64,000 nucleotides of DNA from an uncultured Tidjanibacter sp. (GCA_947852905.1 CANTVF010000004.1:124001-188000), one strand, 5' to 3'; counted from the first letter of the stretch, positions 42,648 to 53,319 are shown. Translations and numbers: made by a program. The notes: generated by a model not told the origin, from the letters alone.

Positions 42648-44132
42648 TTATTCTGCGTCAGCAGGTATCGGCGTGAACGGCTCAGAGATAACCAATTCAC
42701 CCCAACCGCCTTCGATAGGACCGTTGTCGTTCATCGGAGTTACTACCATATAGTAGTGTACACCCTTTTCGAACGGTTTAGCCTCAGTATCCTTGTAGGT
42801 CTGCGGACCGTAAGAAGGAGTTTTGTACATGAAGCCTACACCGTCGTATTTCATGCTATTGAACTGGTCATGGAAATAGTACGGATTGTTCACAAACTGC
42901 TGATGATCTGCACCGTCTTCGTTGTAAACCTTATCGAAGTCAGGACCGTAGTAGCATTCGAAATAGTATGCGGTGGTACCCTCGCCGGTGTAGCTGATAG
43001 TATAGTCGAACTGGTGGTTCTGTACATTCTCGATCTTGATGGTGAAGTCGCTCGCCTTAGCGGTCGGGAGACCTTCCTGGAAATCGGGACGGTTTACATA
43101 ATACCTCTTGATAGTGGTAGGCTCGAGTTTTTCGTTGTAAGCCATGATGTAAACTTCCATCTCGACACCGAGTTCCATATCTGTGGTCTGGGGAGCTGCA
43201 TCGAGAACACCGTCAGCATAGTAGCATTGAGTGAAGCCCATATCTGCAGTATCTTTCCATGCATCGAACATTTCGAGGAGTTTACCCTGCCAGTTGTTCG
43301 GACCGTAGATAACGTCGTCGTAAGCATCCGGCTCCATCCAGTAGAAGAGAACGCGGCTTGCCTTGGAGTTGGGCGTTACGATATAGTGATGTTCGAAGAA
43401 GTCGGACTCGCCAGCTTCCCAAGTAAAGTTCGGAATCTCATCGGAATTCTGTTCGTAAGTCTTGAAGTTGATCTCGAAAGTCTTGGTAGCCCTACCGCTA
43501 CGATCCCAACCTTTGGCATAGAAAGTATACTCGGTATTAGGCTCGAGGTCGAAATAGTTCTCAACCCAGTCGAACTGCTCGGTATAGGTGATGATACCTT
43601 CCATGAGGTTATCCTCGAAGTCGGCCTTCATACCGGGAGCGCCCAGACAGATAGCATACTGATAATAGTCATTGGTGTTGGTGATATGGAAACCTGCACT
43701 TTCGTCAGTGATGTAATAAGTTTCAACAGTGAAATCGGAAGTATAGGTTTCGATCAAACGTGCAGTGAGCGGGCCGGGTTCGCCGTCTGCATCATAAGCC
43801 CTTGCATAGAGTACATACTTGGTTTTGGCATCCAAACCGGTGTATTCCTCGGTTCTCTCTTCAGCGCCGAGTACTGTCTGGGTACCAGCGAGACCGCCTG
43901 CGAGGAAAGTCGCCTTGTCATCCTCGGTACCGAGAGCATAGATATACTTGGCAACGTCAGCGTCAGGCTTCAACGTAACCGTAAATTGAGTCGGATCGGG
44001 AGTACCCACGAGTTCAACCTGAACGGTCGGTTCGCTCAAAACGATAACTTCGGTCTTACCATTACATCCTGTAAGAGTCAAACCTAAAGCAATCGTCAAA
44101 AAAGCACACGATTGAATTAATAGTTTTTTCAT
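42648..44132 (-). CDS. Surface lipoprotein with fibronectin type III-like repeats
   Basis: 494 residues with a lipobox (LGLTLTGC). Several beta-sandwich repeats are visible, each ending in a pattern such as LDAKTKYVLYARAYDADGEPG, LEPNTEYTFYAKGWDRSGRAT and MEVYIMAYNEKLEPTTIKRY. They are separated by aromatic-rich segments (ESDFFEHHYIVTPNSKASRV). Codon choice is strongly biased, which hints at high expression. It is a single-gene unit with its own strong terminator and a TATATTTG box at 44253-44260. It is probably an exposed outer-membrane protein. The ligand is unknown. Confidence 0.72.
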   Translation of the reverse strand: MKKLLIQSCAFLTIALGLTLTGCNGKTEVIVLSEPTVQVELVGTPDPTQFTVTLKPDADVAKYIYALGTEDDKATFLAGGLAGTQTVLGAEERTEEYTGLDAKTKYVLYARAYDADGEPGPLTARLIETYTSDFTVETYYITDESAGFHITNTNDYYQYAICLGAPGMKADFEDNLMEGIITYTEQFDWVENYFDLEPNTEYTFYAKGWDRSGRATKTFEINFKTYEQNSDEIPNFTWEAGESDFFEHHYIVTPNSKASRVLFYWMEPDAYDDVIYGPNNWQGKLLEMFDAWKDTADMGFTQCYYADGVLDAAPQTTDMELGVEMEVYIMAYNEKLEPTTIKRYYVNRPDFQEGLPTAKASDFTIKIENVQNHQFDYTISYTGEGTTAYYFECYYGPDFDKVYNEDGADHQQFVNNPYYFHDQFNSMKYDGVGFMYKTPSYGPQTYKDTEAKPFEKGVHYYMVVTPMNDNGPIEGGWGELVISEPFTPIPADAE

Positions 44133-44799
44133 TGTTGTTTTGAATATTTAGTTGTAATAATTAGGAAAGACATTTCATGAATTTCCGGTGTAATAAAAAG
44201 TTGTAGTTTCAATCCGCACTATGCATCGTTACTTCCGACGCACATTACTTCACAAATATATTTACATTTTCTAAAATAAAAAATATTTTTCTCCATAAAA
44301 CGTACCTCAAACAAGGCATCAAACCATCTCCGGTCATTGCCTCATCACCTGTCATTATACGCAATCAACACTCGAACAAATACTTACCTCTTATGTATCG
44401 GAACGCAGACACTTCCCGCTGCATTTATGACCTACCTCCCGTGCGACCTGCTTTTAGTCGTACAGCTTTCCGAGGGGCACCGTACACATAACACATACAA
44501 CAAATATACGAAAATTTTCCGCATATCCAACTTTCATGCATAGGATTATTAGTCTGTTTCCCTCCCTCGCAAAACCGTTAGAACGATCATAATCAATACT
44601 CCACCCGCTTCTATGCGGCACCGTTGTTTTCAATGACACGGTCATAATAATAACGGCCGCCGTCACATTTTAAGTATGTATCGACTGTTATGTGAAATAA
44701 CATAAATAATACGACCGCATATTTTTTTCATAGAGTCCGACACGGAAATCCAGATAATATATATTATGCACCCGTCGCCGCTTCGGACCTCGGAAAAAT
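44133..44799. other. Long intergenic stretch with one promoter box
   Basis: About 670 bp without a convincing gene. A minus-strand -7 box TATATTTG (44253-44260) could serve the gene ending at 44132, with a leader of about 115 nt. The rest is AT-rich and shows no repeat or RNA I can support. Confidence 0.5.
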
Positions 44800-44825
44800 A
44801 AAGGCCGGCAATATTGCCGGCCTTT
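44800..44825 (-). terminator. Terminator of the BACON lipoprotein gene at 44840-46309
   Basis: A 26-bp perfect palindrome, AAAGGCCGGCAAT plus its complement, with TATTTTT after it on the minus strand. It lies 14 bp past the stop. Confidence 0.92.
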
Positions 44826-44839
44826 GAATAGAAGCAACC

Positions 44840-46309
44840 TTACTGATTGTCCTGTACGATAAATTCGTCGAACGCCTTGGAGAACGTTCCGGTAATATTG
44901 AATCCGGCGTCATCCGTAAAGTGGAAATCGAACGTATACACGTCTCCGTCATGGGTCGTCTCCATGTAACCGCCCGTCAACGGAGCTTCGGCTACCGACT
45001 CGCCGTCATTAAATTCCACATACCAGCTGTCCACGTATCCCCATAAACTCAATGTTCCGGGGAAAACAGTAGGATGATGATACAAGAAACCATATTCGGG
45101 ATCCTCATCGTATTCTCCATCAACATTATATCGTCCGTCCGGGAAAGTATGATACTCATCTCCGTGCAAACGGTCAGAAAATACTTTAAGCAATATCAAA
45201 GAGCCTGTACCGCCCCATTTGCCCGTATTGAAATCTTTGACCACATTCTTATCACGAATCTCTATAATCCAAGAAGTATATTCCTGCCAATCCGCACCGG
45301 ATTGATCGGCTTCTACCCACGCATACGAATAATTCAACTTGCCGGTAACGTCCACATCATCGGTCAAGGTACTGAGCGTAGAGACGCCCGCCTCCTGATT
45401 GATAGTTATCACTACATCTTCGAGAGAAGTATTGGTAGGCGTAACGATCAGCTTCGCCGTACGCGGTTTGGGATCGAAATTACGAGCTATCGTCAGAGAC
45501 AACTCGGTCATATCCTGATTATTGCCGATCCCGATCCAACCCACGCCATTACCATCAATCACCTCGAAGGCCGTGGTGTACGATGTTCCGAACATATCTA
45601 CGGTTATAACTATAGGCTCTTTCTCGATATACTCACAATTCACCTCCGTAGTCGACAACTTGATATAAGGATCGACCGAACTGGGTGATTGTTTGACCGT
45701 TATAATCTGATTATCCACACCGTCAACGTCAGATTTAACGGTTATCTTTGCGGTACGTTCGTTGTAAGTGGGATTGTTAGACACGGTAACGGAAATCTTG
45801 TCGCCAGACACCTCGGCCGTAACCCACTCCCTCGCAATCGGCTCCACCGAACACGTCCACGTCAATCCTCCTCCGGCCGTAACGGTAACTTCCTGCGGAG
45901 CATCGGGCTCGCCGGAGAAAACGAGTTCGTTCTTGTCCACTGTAAGAGAATAGTCGATTCCCGCCTGCGCCACACTTATGGTCTTGGTACCTACCGACGC
46001 ATTATTCACGGGACGGACTTTTATCTCTCCTGAACGATTCTTAGGATCGGGATTGTCCGTCACCGTAACGGAAAGGCCGCTGTCGGTCTTTTCCGCACTC
46101 AGCCACTCGTCGGCCGGGGCGACCACCTCGACCTTCCATTCCACATTTTTTGCGGTAACCACAACGTTCTGCGGCGAATTTTCAGAAGCGGCAAAAGACA
46201 ACGCTTCCGGCGCAACCGTCAGATCGGCTTTCGTATCCGTAGTTCCCTTATCCTCGCACGCGGTGATAAAGGCTGCCGCCACGGCGGCAATGATCAAAAA
46301 TTTTTTCAT
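44840..46309 (-). CDS. Lipoprotein with tandem BACON domains (pair B, second gene)
   Basis: 489 residues with a lipobox (AAAFITAC). Three BACON-like domains cover about residues 28-310: each has a SFAASENSPQNVVVTAKN-type opening, a W or Y, a VxDNPDPxxRxGxIxV-type strand and a closing VxQxG. The C-terminal ~180 residues form a separate domain with EYTSWIIEIRDKN, LILLKVFSDRLHGDEYHTFP and EAPLTGGYMETTHDGDVYTF, ending in GTFSKAFDEFIV. BACON domains are thought to bind carbohydrate or mucin. The paralog is at 46737-48203. Confidence 0.78.
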   Translation of the reverse strand: MKKFLIIAAVAAAFITACEDKGTTDTKADLTVAPEALSFAASENSPQNVVVTAKNVEWKVEVVAPADEWLSAEKTDSGLSVTVTDNPDPKNRSGEIKVRPVNNASVGTKTISVAQAGIDYSLTVDKNELVFSGEPDAPQEVTVTAGGGLTWTCSVEPIAREWVTAEVSGDKISVTVSNNPTYNERTAKITVKSDVDGVDNQIITVKQSPSSVDPYIKLSTTEVNCEYIEKEPIVITVDMFGTSYTTAFEVIDGNGVGWIGIGNNQDMTELSLTIARNFDPKPRTAKLIVTPTNTSLEDVVITINQEAGVSTLSTLTDDVDVTGKLNYSYAWVEADQSGADWQEYTSWIIEIRDKNVVKDFNTGKWGGTGSLILLKVFSDRLHGDEYHTFPDGRYNVDGEYDEDPEYGFLYHHPTVFPGTLSLWGYVDSWYVEFNDGESVAEAPLTGGYMETTHDGDVYTFDFHFTDDAGFNITGTFSKAFDEFIVQDNQ

Positions 46310-46736
46310 AGGTTATCAGGTTATAAGTTAAATAGATAAAAGGCCTGCCACAAAGAATGTCCGCAACGGCGACCGCAACAAATACGCTCTACGGGAACCC
46401 AGCACCTTACGCGCCCCAGTATTACCCATTCGAATCCACATCCCGAAATCAGACATACTATAATGTAAAGATAGACATTTTATATAAAACGGCAATAATT
46501 TATTTTATATTTTCCTAATCCATACAGTTTATTTTCATTACAGATGCATCGCACATATTCGTACATATACGCACAATCCCGCGCAGTGAGTCAAAAAACT
46601 GTAATATCACCCCGGCCCCATGAATCAGCCACACCTAACGCACATCAGCCCGACCCGCGCTCTGCACGAATATCAAGCGGCGCATATCCTGACCGAACAT
46701 GCGCCGCCGACCCAAATCAATGACAGAAAAATCGGT
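46310..46736. other. Intergenic stretch between the pair-B BACON genes
   Basis: No gene is seen. A 9-bp hairpin, GCGGCGCAT (46677-46685) with ATGCGCCGC (46699-46707), about 30 bp past the stop of 46737-48203 may act as its terminator, but the T-run is poor. Confidence 0.45.
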
Positions 46737-48203
46737 CTATATATCGTTTTTATTTATGGTGTATTCGTCGAACACCACATCTACCGTTCCGGTAATGGAG
46801 TTATTGATATCATCGGTTAAAGCGAGTGTGAAAGTATATGCATCTCCTCCCTGTGCCACAGTAACTGAACCGCCTGTCAACGGAGCCGCCTCAGTCTGCT
46901 CTCCATTCTCATATCTCATATACCAACTATACAACGGTCTGTCGCCGAATGTGGACAACTCGCCCGGCTTCACCGCAGGCAGTTCGGAAAGTATATTGCC
47001 GCTCATAGCATCTATCTGCCAATTATTCACCACATTATACGTTACCGTCGGCAGACTTTCGTATTCGTATACCCTTTCGGAATAAAGATACAACCTAACC
47101 ACCTCTCCGGTACCGCCATATACACCCTGTGTTTTCGTGATATCGCCACTCCACAATTCTACCGTCCAATATGTATAATTCTGAGTATCCGCCTGATCGC
47201 CTTCGACCCACAATATAGCGTAATCCTCATTGTCGAACACTACGTCGTCTTCGAGGCTGCTGTCGGTAGGTACGCCCGCCTCCTGAATAACCGTGATACG
47301 CACCGGCTCTACTCCGGCACCGCTGAGTTCTATATAACCCTTACGCTCTTCGGTGGTTTTATTGCGATGTGCTCCCACCACGAGCCTATTCTCGTTAGGG
47401 AAAGACGAAGCACTCCACCATACATCTCCGCCGCCGTCGGCAACCAATGCTGCCGTCCACGAAGTTCCGAACGTTTCCACAATCACCTCTTGAGTCTCCT
47501 TATCATTATATCCGAAATGCAATTCGATCTTCTGAGGCTTGATATAAGGCTCTATCGTAGACTTCGTCTGACGCACCATAAACGAAGCCTCCTCGACACC
47601 CTCTATACTCGGGACTACGGTAATCTTGGCTTCGCGCACCTTATATGTCGGATTCTGTGCTACCGACACGACGATCTTGTCGCCTTGAATATCGGCGGTA
47701 ATCCACTCCTTACCCAAAGGCGCCACCTTGAGCGACCATGTCAGATCGTCGCCCGTAACGGAAACAGTCACCTCCTGCGCTTTCTCATCCTCTCCGCCGA
47801 ATGTCAGTTCCGATTTATCCAAAGCTATGCCGTATCCGGCTATCAACGCATCGGTACCGTCCTGACGTACATTGATATCGACGCTTTTAACGGACGGGGC
47901 ATCCACCGGACGCACCTTGATGACACCCGAACGCGGACCGGCTTCGCCATTATCGCTCACGCTTACGGTAAGTCTGTCGGCATCCCTCGAAACCGTAAGC
48001 CACTGATCGGCAGGCGCCACGATCTCATGCTTCCAATCGACATTCTCCGCAGTAACGGTCACGCTCTGTGATTCATTGTCATTGGTAGCGAAACTCAGAC
48101 TTTCACTGTCTACTTTCAAGTTACGACGTTCCGGCTCATTCGTCGTTTCGCACGACACCGCAAACATAGCAGCAAAGAACATTACAGGTAATAATCTTTT
48201 CAT
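46737..48203 (-). CDS. Lipoprotein with tandem BACON domains (pair B, first gene)
   Basis: About 488 residues from the ATG at 48201-48203. I prefer this start to an upstream one (48269) because it opens a compact lipoprotein signal (MKRLLPVMFFAAMFAVSC). The layout equals the paralog at 44840-46309: three BACON-like domains (SFATNDNESQSVTVTAENVD, VAQNPTYKVREAKITV, IRTVIQEAG-like closings) and the same C-terminal domain (YWTVELWSGD, VVRLYLYSERVYEYESLP, EAAPLTGGSVTVAQGGDAYT). The repeated copies with separate terminators suggest diversification of ligand binding at the surface. Confidence 0.78.
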   Translation of the reverse strand: MKRLLPVMFFAAMFAVSCETTNEPERRNLKVDSESLSFATNDNESQSVTVTAENVDWKHEIVAPADQWLTVSRDADRLTVSVSDNGEAGPRSGVIKVRPVDAPSVKSVDINVRQDGTDALIAGYGIALDKSELTFGGEDEKAQEVTVSVTGDDLTWSLKVAPLGKEWITADIQGDKIVVSVAQNPTYKVREAKITVVPSIEGVEEASFMVRQTKSTIEPYIKPQKIELHFGYNDKETQEVIVETFGTSWTAALVADGGGDVWWSASSFPNENRLVVGAHRNKTTEERKGYIELSGAGVEPVRITVIQEAGVPTDSSLEDDVVFDNEDYAILWVEGDQADTQNYTYWTVELWSGDITKTQGVYGGTGEVVRLYLYSERVYEYESLPTVTYNVVNNWQIDAMSGNILSELPAVKPGELSTFGDRPLYSWYMRYENGEQTEAAPLTGGSVTVAQGGDAYTFTLALTDDINNSITGTVDVVFDEYTINKNDI

Positions 48204-48800
48204 AATAGGAATAATTAGTTTAGGTGTAACAAATATTATCAACGCCAATATAATAAAAATTTTCCGCAATAATTACCGCAAAGACAACAATATTGTCATC
48301 ACACACAAAAAAAATAACAATAGCGGACTTAACACATCCAACGCACACGGCGACAAAGCAAGCCCACTGTCTCCGTAGAAAGTATCCGCACCGAAGCATA
48401 TTCAATATAACCGCCACACTATAATAATTCACTCGTTAATATACGCCACTAAGGGCAGACTACGTCCTCAAAAACTTTCCGCCCTCAATCGCCCCCAAAC
48501 AACATGATGACTTCATTCGATAATACGACCGCCACATTTCCCGCACAAAGCCGCCCCATCCAGACGACCGTCCCATAACCGACCGCCAAGCCCGGTCGCA
48601 TCGGCCGCACTACCTGACCGCGGCTACCCGAAAAATTCCACAGACTCATCACGACAACACCACCGGCATATACACCTGCACACGACACCTCATTTCATGA
48701 TGCAAATAAAAAATATATCGAATTTCAATAAAACATATATTGTTTTTCGGAAATATATTATATATTTGCATATCGAATAACGATAAATTGTTATTGATTT
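48204..48800. other. Intergenic stretch upstream of pair B and the DUF2975 gene
   Basis: About 600 bp without a convincing gene. The only clear signal is the plus-strand promoter at 48739-48768. Confidence 0.5.
48739..48768 (+). promoter_or_regulatory. Promoter of the DUF2975/XRE pair
   Basis: The -7 box TATATTTG (48761-48768) has ATTG at 48739-48742 as a likely -33 element with 18-bp spacing, 32 bp before the ATG. Confidence 0.65.
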
Positions 48801-49496
48801 ATGAAACCAAAAAAGATTATATTACGGAGAATCACTACGTTATATGTAATATTTTTCGTAGTGATAGGTTTCAGTCTCGTCCGTACGCTGTCGCAGTTCT
48901 CGGGCGAAGAGTTCAATACGGGCATCAACGACGCGCAACGGGTATTCAGCGACGCCGATGCCGGCCGCCGTTGCGAAATAATATACGACATACGCACGGC
49001 GACGAGTTCCATGGATTTCGACATGCCCATCTACGCCGACTCCGTATCACGCACCTCCATATATACGCGACCTTCCGCTCTCGACGTGGAACTGTCGCGA
49101 CCGGAAGGCACGGAAGGCGCCTTTCCGCACAACTCCATGAACGTGGTGTACGGTCTGCTGGGAACTGTGATATATCTGGCAATATTCATCATACTGTTCA
49201 TCGTCATCGGGTCTTTGCGCAAAAGCATCCGCCACGACGACGTATTCCCGAAATCAAACATAGCCCTCACACGCGCGATCGGAATACTCCTGATCGCGGC
49301 TTCGCTGGTGTTCTCGCTTATAAGCTGGCTTGAAGCCAAGGCCATAGCCCCGTACTTCGAAGGCAGCGCATACCAGATCAACACCTCTTTCCCGTTCAAC
49401 TTCAGCGAGATAATCGTCGGCATACTCATATTCGTCATAGCGGAAGTGTTCGCGATAAGCACCTCCATGAGCGAAGAACAGAAACTGACAATCTGA
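48801..49496 (+). CDS. DUF2975-type four-helix membrane protein
   Basis: 231 residues with four predicted membrane helices (about 12-33, 112-137, 155-178 and 200-222) and an extracytoplasmic loop after the first. Signature segments include GLLGTVIYLAIFIILFIVIG followed by SLRKSIRHDDVFPKSNI, typical of DUF2975 proteins. These are almost always paired with a small XRE-type repressor, as here with the gene 54 bp downstream. The function is unknown. A membrane sensor or modulator working with the regulator is inferred. Confidence 0.82.
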   Translation: MKPKKIILRRITTLYVIFFVVIGFSLVRTLSQFSGEEFNTGINDAQRVFSDADAGRRCEIIYDIRTATSSMDFDMPIYADSVSRTSIYTRPSALDVELSRPEGTEGAFPHNSMNVVYGLLGTVIYLAIFIILFIVIGSLRKSIRHDDVFPKSNIALTRAIGILLIAASLVFSLISWLEAKAIAPYFEGSAYQINTSFPFNFSEIIVGILIFVIAEVFAISTSMSEEQKLTI

Positions 49497-49550
49497 CCCC
49501 CACATGAGACACTGCAGGATACATAATAATAAATCGAACGAACGAGCGTT

Positions 49551-49826
49551 ATGGCAATCATAATCAACATAGACGTCATGATGGCCAAACGCAAGATGTC
49601 GCTCAACGAACTATCCGAAAGGGTGAACATAACGCAAGCCAACATGTCGATACTTAAAACCGGCAAGGCCAAAGCTATCCGCATATCCACGCTCGATGCG
49701 ATATGCAGGGTATTGGATTGCCAACCGGGAGACATAATAGAATACCGCCCCGACGAAGATATGCCGGACGAGCCGGCCGAACGTCCGCGGGGCAAAAAGC
49801 GCAAATCAGACGAGGAAACGGAATAA
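49551..49826 (+). CDS. Small XRE/Cro-type helix-turn-helix regulator (YozG-like)
   Basis: 91 residues. Residues 1-65 are the compact helix-turn-helix of the DUF2975-linked group: INIDVMMAKRKMSLNELSER, VNITQANMSILKTGKAKAIR and LDAICRVLDCQPGDIIEY. The tail is charged (RPRGKKRKSDEETE). It is probably an autoregulator of the pair and ends 37 bp before the M16 peptidase gene. Confidence 0.88.
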   Translation: MAIIINIDVMMAKRKMSLNELSERVNITQANMSILKTGKAKAIRISTLDAICRVLDCQPGDIIEYRPDEDMPDEPAERPRGKKRKSDEETE

Positions 49827-49863
49827 CAACATTTTATAATCAACTTTTTAAAAAGTTACCACT

Positions 49864-52701
49864 ATGATCAGGAAATTCTTTTTATCAGTAGCAGCGATGC
49901 TCGCGACGACAGCGGGCCTCTTCGCTCAGCAGGTGCAGAATCTTCCCGCCGATCCCGAAGTCCGCAAGGGCGTTCTGGATAACGGAATGACTTACTACAT
50001 CCGCCACAACGACAAACCAGCCAACCAGGCCGAATTCTGGATTTTCGACAAGGTAGGCGCAATTCAGGAGGAAGATTCGCAGCAGGGTCTCGCCCACTTC
50101 CTCGAACACATGGCGTTCAACGGTACCAAAAACTTCCCCGACAAGGATCTTATCAGTTATCTCGAAAGCATAGGCGTTAAGTTCGGTGCCAACCTCAACG
50201 CTTTCACTGCGCAGGAGATGACATGCTACAACATGTCCAACGTACCTCTCAACCGCGAAGGTATTATAGACTCCTGCCTTCTCATTCTGCATGACTGGTC
50301 GTATTTCATCACTCTCGACGGCGATGAGATAGACAACGAGCGCGGTGTCATCATGGAGGAACTCCGCACCCGCAACAATGCAGGCTGGCGTACTCAGGAA
50401 GCCCTCAGGCCCTACCTGTTCGGCGACACCCGCTATACGACCCGCAACATAATCGGCCACCTCGACGGTCTGAAAACGTTCGAACATCAGGAACTGCGCG
50501 ACTTCTACCACCGCTGGTACCGCACCGACATGCAGGCCATTATCGTAGTGGGCGACTTCGACGTGGACGAAATGGAGAAGAAGGTAATCGCCACCATGTC
50601 GGACATTCCCGCTGTGGAGAATCCGGAGCAGAAAGAGGAGATCGTAATACCGGGCAATGACGAACCTATCGTAGGCATCATCACCGATCCGGAACTCACG
50701 AGCACGTCGGCTACTCTCTACATCAAACGCGACCCGATTCCCGCAATGTACAACAACACCGTAGACGCAATCTTCATAGACCTGCTCGATACGTTCATGT
50801 ACACCATCACCGACGAGCGCATGAGCGACATAGCCATGCAGCCCAATGCACCGTTCACTTCCGGCGGCATGTACAGCGGCGAGCTTATCGAGCCGATGGA
50901 CGTGACCCTTGTACAAGCCAATGCCCGTGACAACGAAGCGCTGACCGCATTCAAAGCCATGTATACCGAGGTTGAGAAGATCGCCCGTTTCGGCTTCACC
51001 GCATCCGAGTTCGACCGTGCCAAAACAGAAATTCTCCGCCAGGTACAGCAGGCTTACGACAGCCGCGACGACCGCCGCAACGAAGATTTCATGTGGACGT
51101 ACATCAACAACTTCAAGAGCAACGAACCGATGCTCGACGCCGAGACCGAATACGAACTCTACAACGCCCTGCTCAACGACCCGAGCTTCAACGTTGACCT
51201 GCTCAATGCATTCACGCAGTCGCGTCTTACCCGCAACAATCAGGTAGTAATCGTAATGGCTCCCGAAAAAGAGGGTGCAATGATCCCGACGGCCGAACAG
51301 ATCACCGCAGCTATCGATGAAATCCACAACATGGAACTCGAGGCCAATATCGAGGACGTAGTTATGGAACCGCTCATCCCGGCAAACGCCAAACTCAAAG
51401 GTTCCAAGGTAAAGAAAACCGAAACCGACCAGTTCGGCGCAACGATCTGGACTCTCAAGAACGGCGCACGCGTAATAGCAAAACCGACCGACTTCAAAGC
51501 CGATGAGGTTATCATGAGCATAGAGTCCAAAGGCGGCATGTCCGTTCTCGCCGAAGACGAACTCTTCTCGGCAAGCATGCTTCCTGCATATTTCAACCAA
51601 TCCGGTGTGGGCAAATTCAACGCGAGCGAACTGCGCAAGCAGCTTACCGGCAAAATGGTATCGGTCAATCCGTACATAGATTACTACTCCAACGGCATTT
51701 CCGCAACCGCATCGCCCAAGGATCTCGAAACCATGATGCAGCTGGTATACCTTACATTTACTTCACCGCGTTTCGATGAAAGCGACTTCAACGTTCTCAT
51801 GGACCGTATAAGCAATGCATACCTCAACATGTCGAGCGATCCGATGTTCATACTTCAGGATTCACTCAACAACACACTCTACAGCCACAACCCGCGTCGT
51901 CAGATGCTCACCTACGAAAATCTCGACAAGATACAGTTCAATCAGTTGCAGCCTATCTTTGAGAAACTCTACGGCAATGCAGATGACTTCACCTATATCA
52001 TAGTAGGAAATGTCGATCTCGAAACACTCCGTCCGCTGGTAGAAAAATACATCGGCTCGCTTCCCAAAACCAAAAACGGCTATTCGTGGGTTGACGACGG
52101 CGTAAGGTATCCCAAGGGCGTAGTCAAGAACCGTTTCGCAACGGCAATGGAAATGCCCAAATCTTCGGTGGTACACGTATTCACCGGCGAAATGCCTTAT
52201 TCGCTCGAAAGCTCGCTCGCAATGAACTTCCTCTCGCAAATACTCGACCTGCGTTATACAGCGACACTGCGTGAAGAGAAGGGCGGTACATATGGCGTAC
52301 AGACCGCCGGAAGCGTAAATTTCGCTCCGACTCAGACATATAGTCTGCTCGCTCTCTTCGATACCGACGCGACAAGGGCCGATGAACTCAAAGGCGATAT
52401 CGCAGGAGAAATCGTCAAACTCTCGCAGGAAGGCGTCAAGGACGAAGATCTCAGCAAAATCAAGGAATATTTCGCAAAACAGTATCCTGACAACATCAAA
52501 CAGAACGGCTACTGGATCAATATCCTTGAGAAATACCACCTCTACGGATTCGACATGGATTCCAACTATCTGGAAACCGTAAACAGCTTCGACTCCGAAT
52601 ACTTCAAGAAACTCGCTGCCAAGATAATCTCCGACAACAATGTAGTCGAGCTTATCATGGACCCGATAGTAGAGACAGAAGAGGTCATCGTGGCTGAATA
52701 A
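49864..52701 (+). CDS. Exported M16-family zinc metallopeptidase (pitrilysin/insulinase type)
   Basis: 945 residues with a signal peptide (FFLSVAAMLATTAGLFAQQ). The inverted zinc motif HxxEH is seen as HFLEH near residues 78-82 in GLAHFLEHMAFNGT, with a downstream acidic ligand region (ERGVIMEELRTR). The second half (from about 515) is the inactive M16 partner domain plus another M16-C region (GEMPYSLESSLAMNFLSQIL, REEKGGTYGV). It is a full-length two-lobe enzyme, probably periplasmic, degrading peptides within a closed chamber. Codon bias suggests strong expression. It ends in a strong terminator. Confidence 0.93.
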   Translation: MIRKFFLSVAAMLATTAGLFAQQVQNLPADPEVRKGVLDNGMTYYIRHNDKPANQAEFWIFDKVGAIQEEDSQQGLAHFLEHMAFNGTKNFPDKDLISYLESIGVKFGANLNAFTAQEMTCYNMSNVPLNREGIIDSCLLILHDWSYFITLDGDEIDNERGVIMEELRTRNNAGWRTQEALRPYLFGDTRYTTRNIIGHLDGLKTFEHQELRDFYHRWYRTDMQAIIVVGDFDVDEMEKKVIATMSDIPAVENPEQKEEIVIPGNDEPIVGIITDPELTSTSATLYIKRDPIPAMYNNTVDAIFIDLLDTFMYTITDERMSDIAMQPNAPFTSGGMYSGELIEPMDVTLVQANARDNEALTAFKAMYTEVEKIARFGFTASEFDRAKTEILRQVQQAYDSRDDRRNEDFMWTYINNFKSNEPMLDAETEYELYNALLNDPSFNVDLLNAFTQSRLTRNNQVVIVMAPEKEGAMIPTAEQITAAIDEIHNMELEANIEDVVMEPLIPANAKLKGSKVKKTETDQFGATIWTLKNGARVIAKPTDFKADEVIMSIESKGGMSVLAEDELFSASMLPAYFNQSGVGKFNASELRKQLTGKMVSVNPYIDYYSNGISATASPKDLETMMQLVYLTFTSPRFDESDFNVLMDRISNAYLNMSSDPMFILQDSLNNTLYSHNPRRQMLTYENLDKIQFNQLQPIFEKLYGNADDFTYIIVGNVDLETLRPLVEKYIGSLPKTKNGYSWVDDGVRYPKGVVKNRFATAMEMPKSSVVHVFTGEMPYSLESSLAMNFLSQILDLRYTATLREEKGGTYGVQTAGSVNFAPTQTYSLLALFDTDATRADELKGDIAGEIVKLSQEGVKDEDLSKIKEYFAKQYPDNIKQNGYWINILEKYHLYGFDMDSNYLETVNSFDSEYFKKLAAKIISDNNVVELIMDPIVETEEVIVAE

Positions 52702-52741
52702 TCCCGTAACGACTCCGGTTTTAAACCGGAATATAAAAAAG

Positions 52742-52769
52742 TAAGAGGTGCTGATATCAGCACCTCTTA
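52742..52769 (+). terminator. Terminator of the M16 peptidase gene
   Basis: A 28-bp perfect palindrome beginning TAAGAGGTGCTGAT, followed by a run of Ts. It lies 41 bp past the stop. Confidence 0.95.
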
Positions 52770-53319
52770 TTTTTTTATATTCCCGATTACTCAAACGCAT
52801 GACGACGCATACACCCACCTTTACGGCTTACTTCGAGCAAGAAAAACACCGGTCATAAATTCTCGCCCTACCGCACGAGTATTCCTGAACAAGCGCCCGC
52901 ATTTATTATACAAGTTCCCGAAGCTCCGGATCACCTACTTTTAAAACCATAATGTCCGGCTACAGCGAAGCCCGACTATGCCCGACACAAACCCGCTATT
53001 TCCGGCAACAGGCATAAAAATACGACACCTTTGAATTTCAAAATACAATCGCCGGAAACAAGCATCGCATCGGTCTCTACCCCGACTACACATGACAGCC
53101 GACGTAAACACATGACACAAAAACGATACATGCGTTAAACACCGACGAAGACATACAAATGAAACGAACGTCTGAAATCGCCGCACGCCCCCAATCTGCA
53201 AATATGTCGCAAGATATCCCATCTCAGCCAGCCCCGCCCGTACCGGACTGCCGAAAGCCGCTTCATCAATAACAGCAATCCGCCTCGCATATGCTTTCCG
53301 CTGCATAACGGGTACAAAA
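52770..53319. other. Intergenic stretch between the M16 peptidase terminator and repeat element A
   Basis: About 550 bp without a convincing gene. Short open frames are present on both strands but have no recognisable product or ribosome site. Confidence 0.5.

Noticed and set aside
52941-53306. Open frame of about 120 codons between the M16 and lon genes
   Set aside because: It has no ribosome site, odd composition and no recognisable family.
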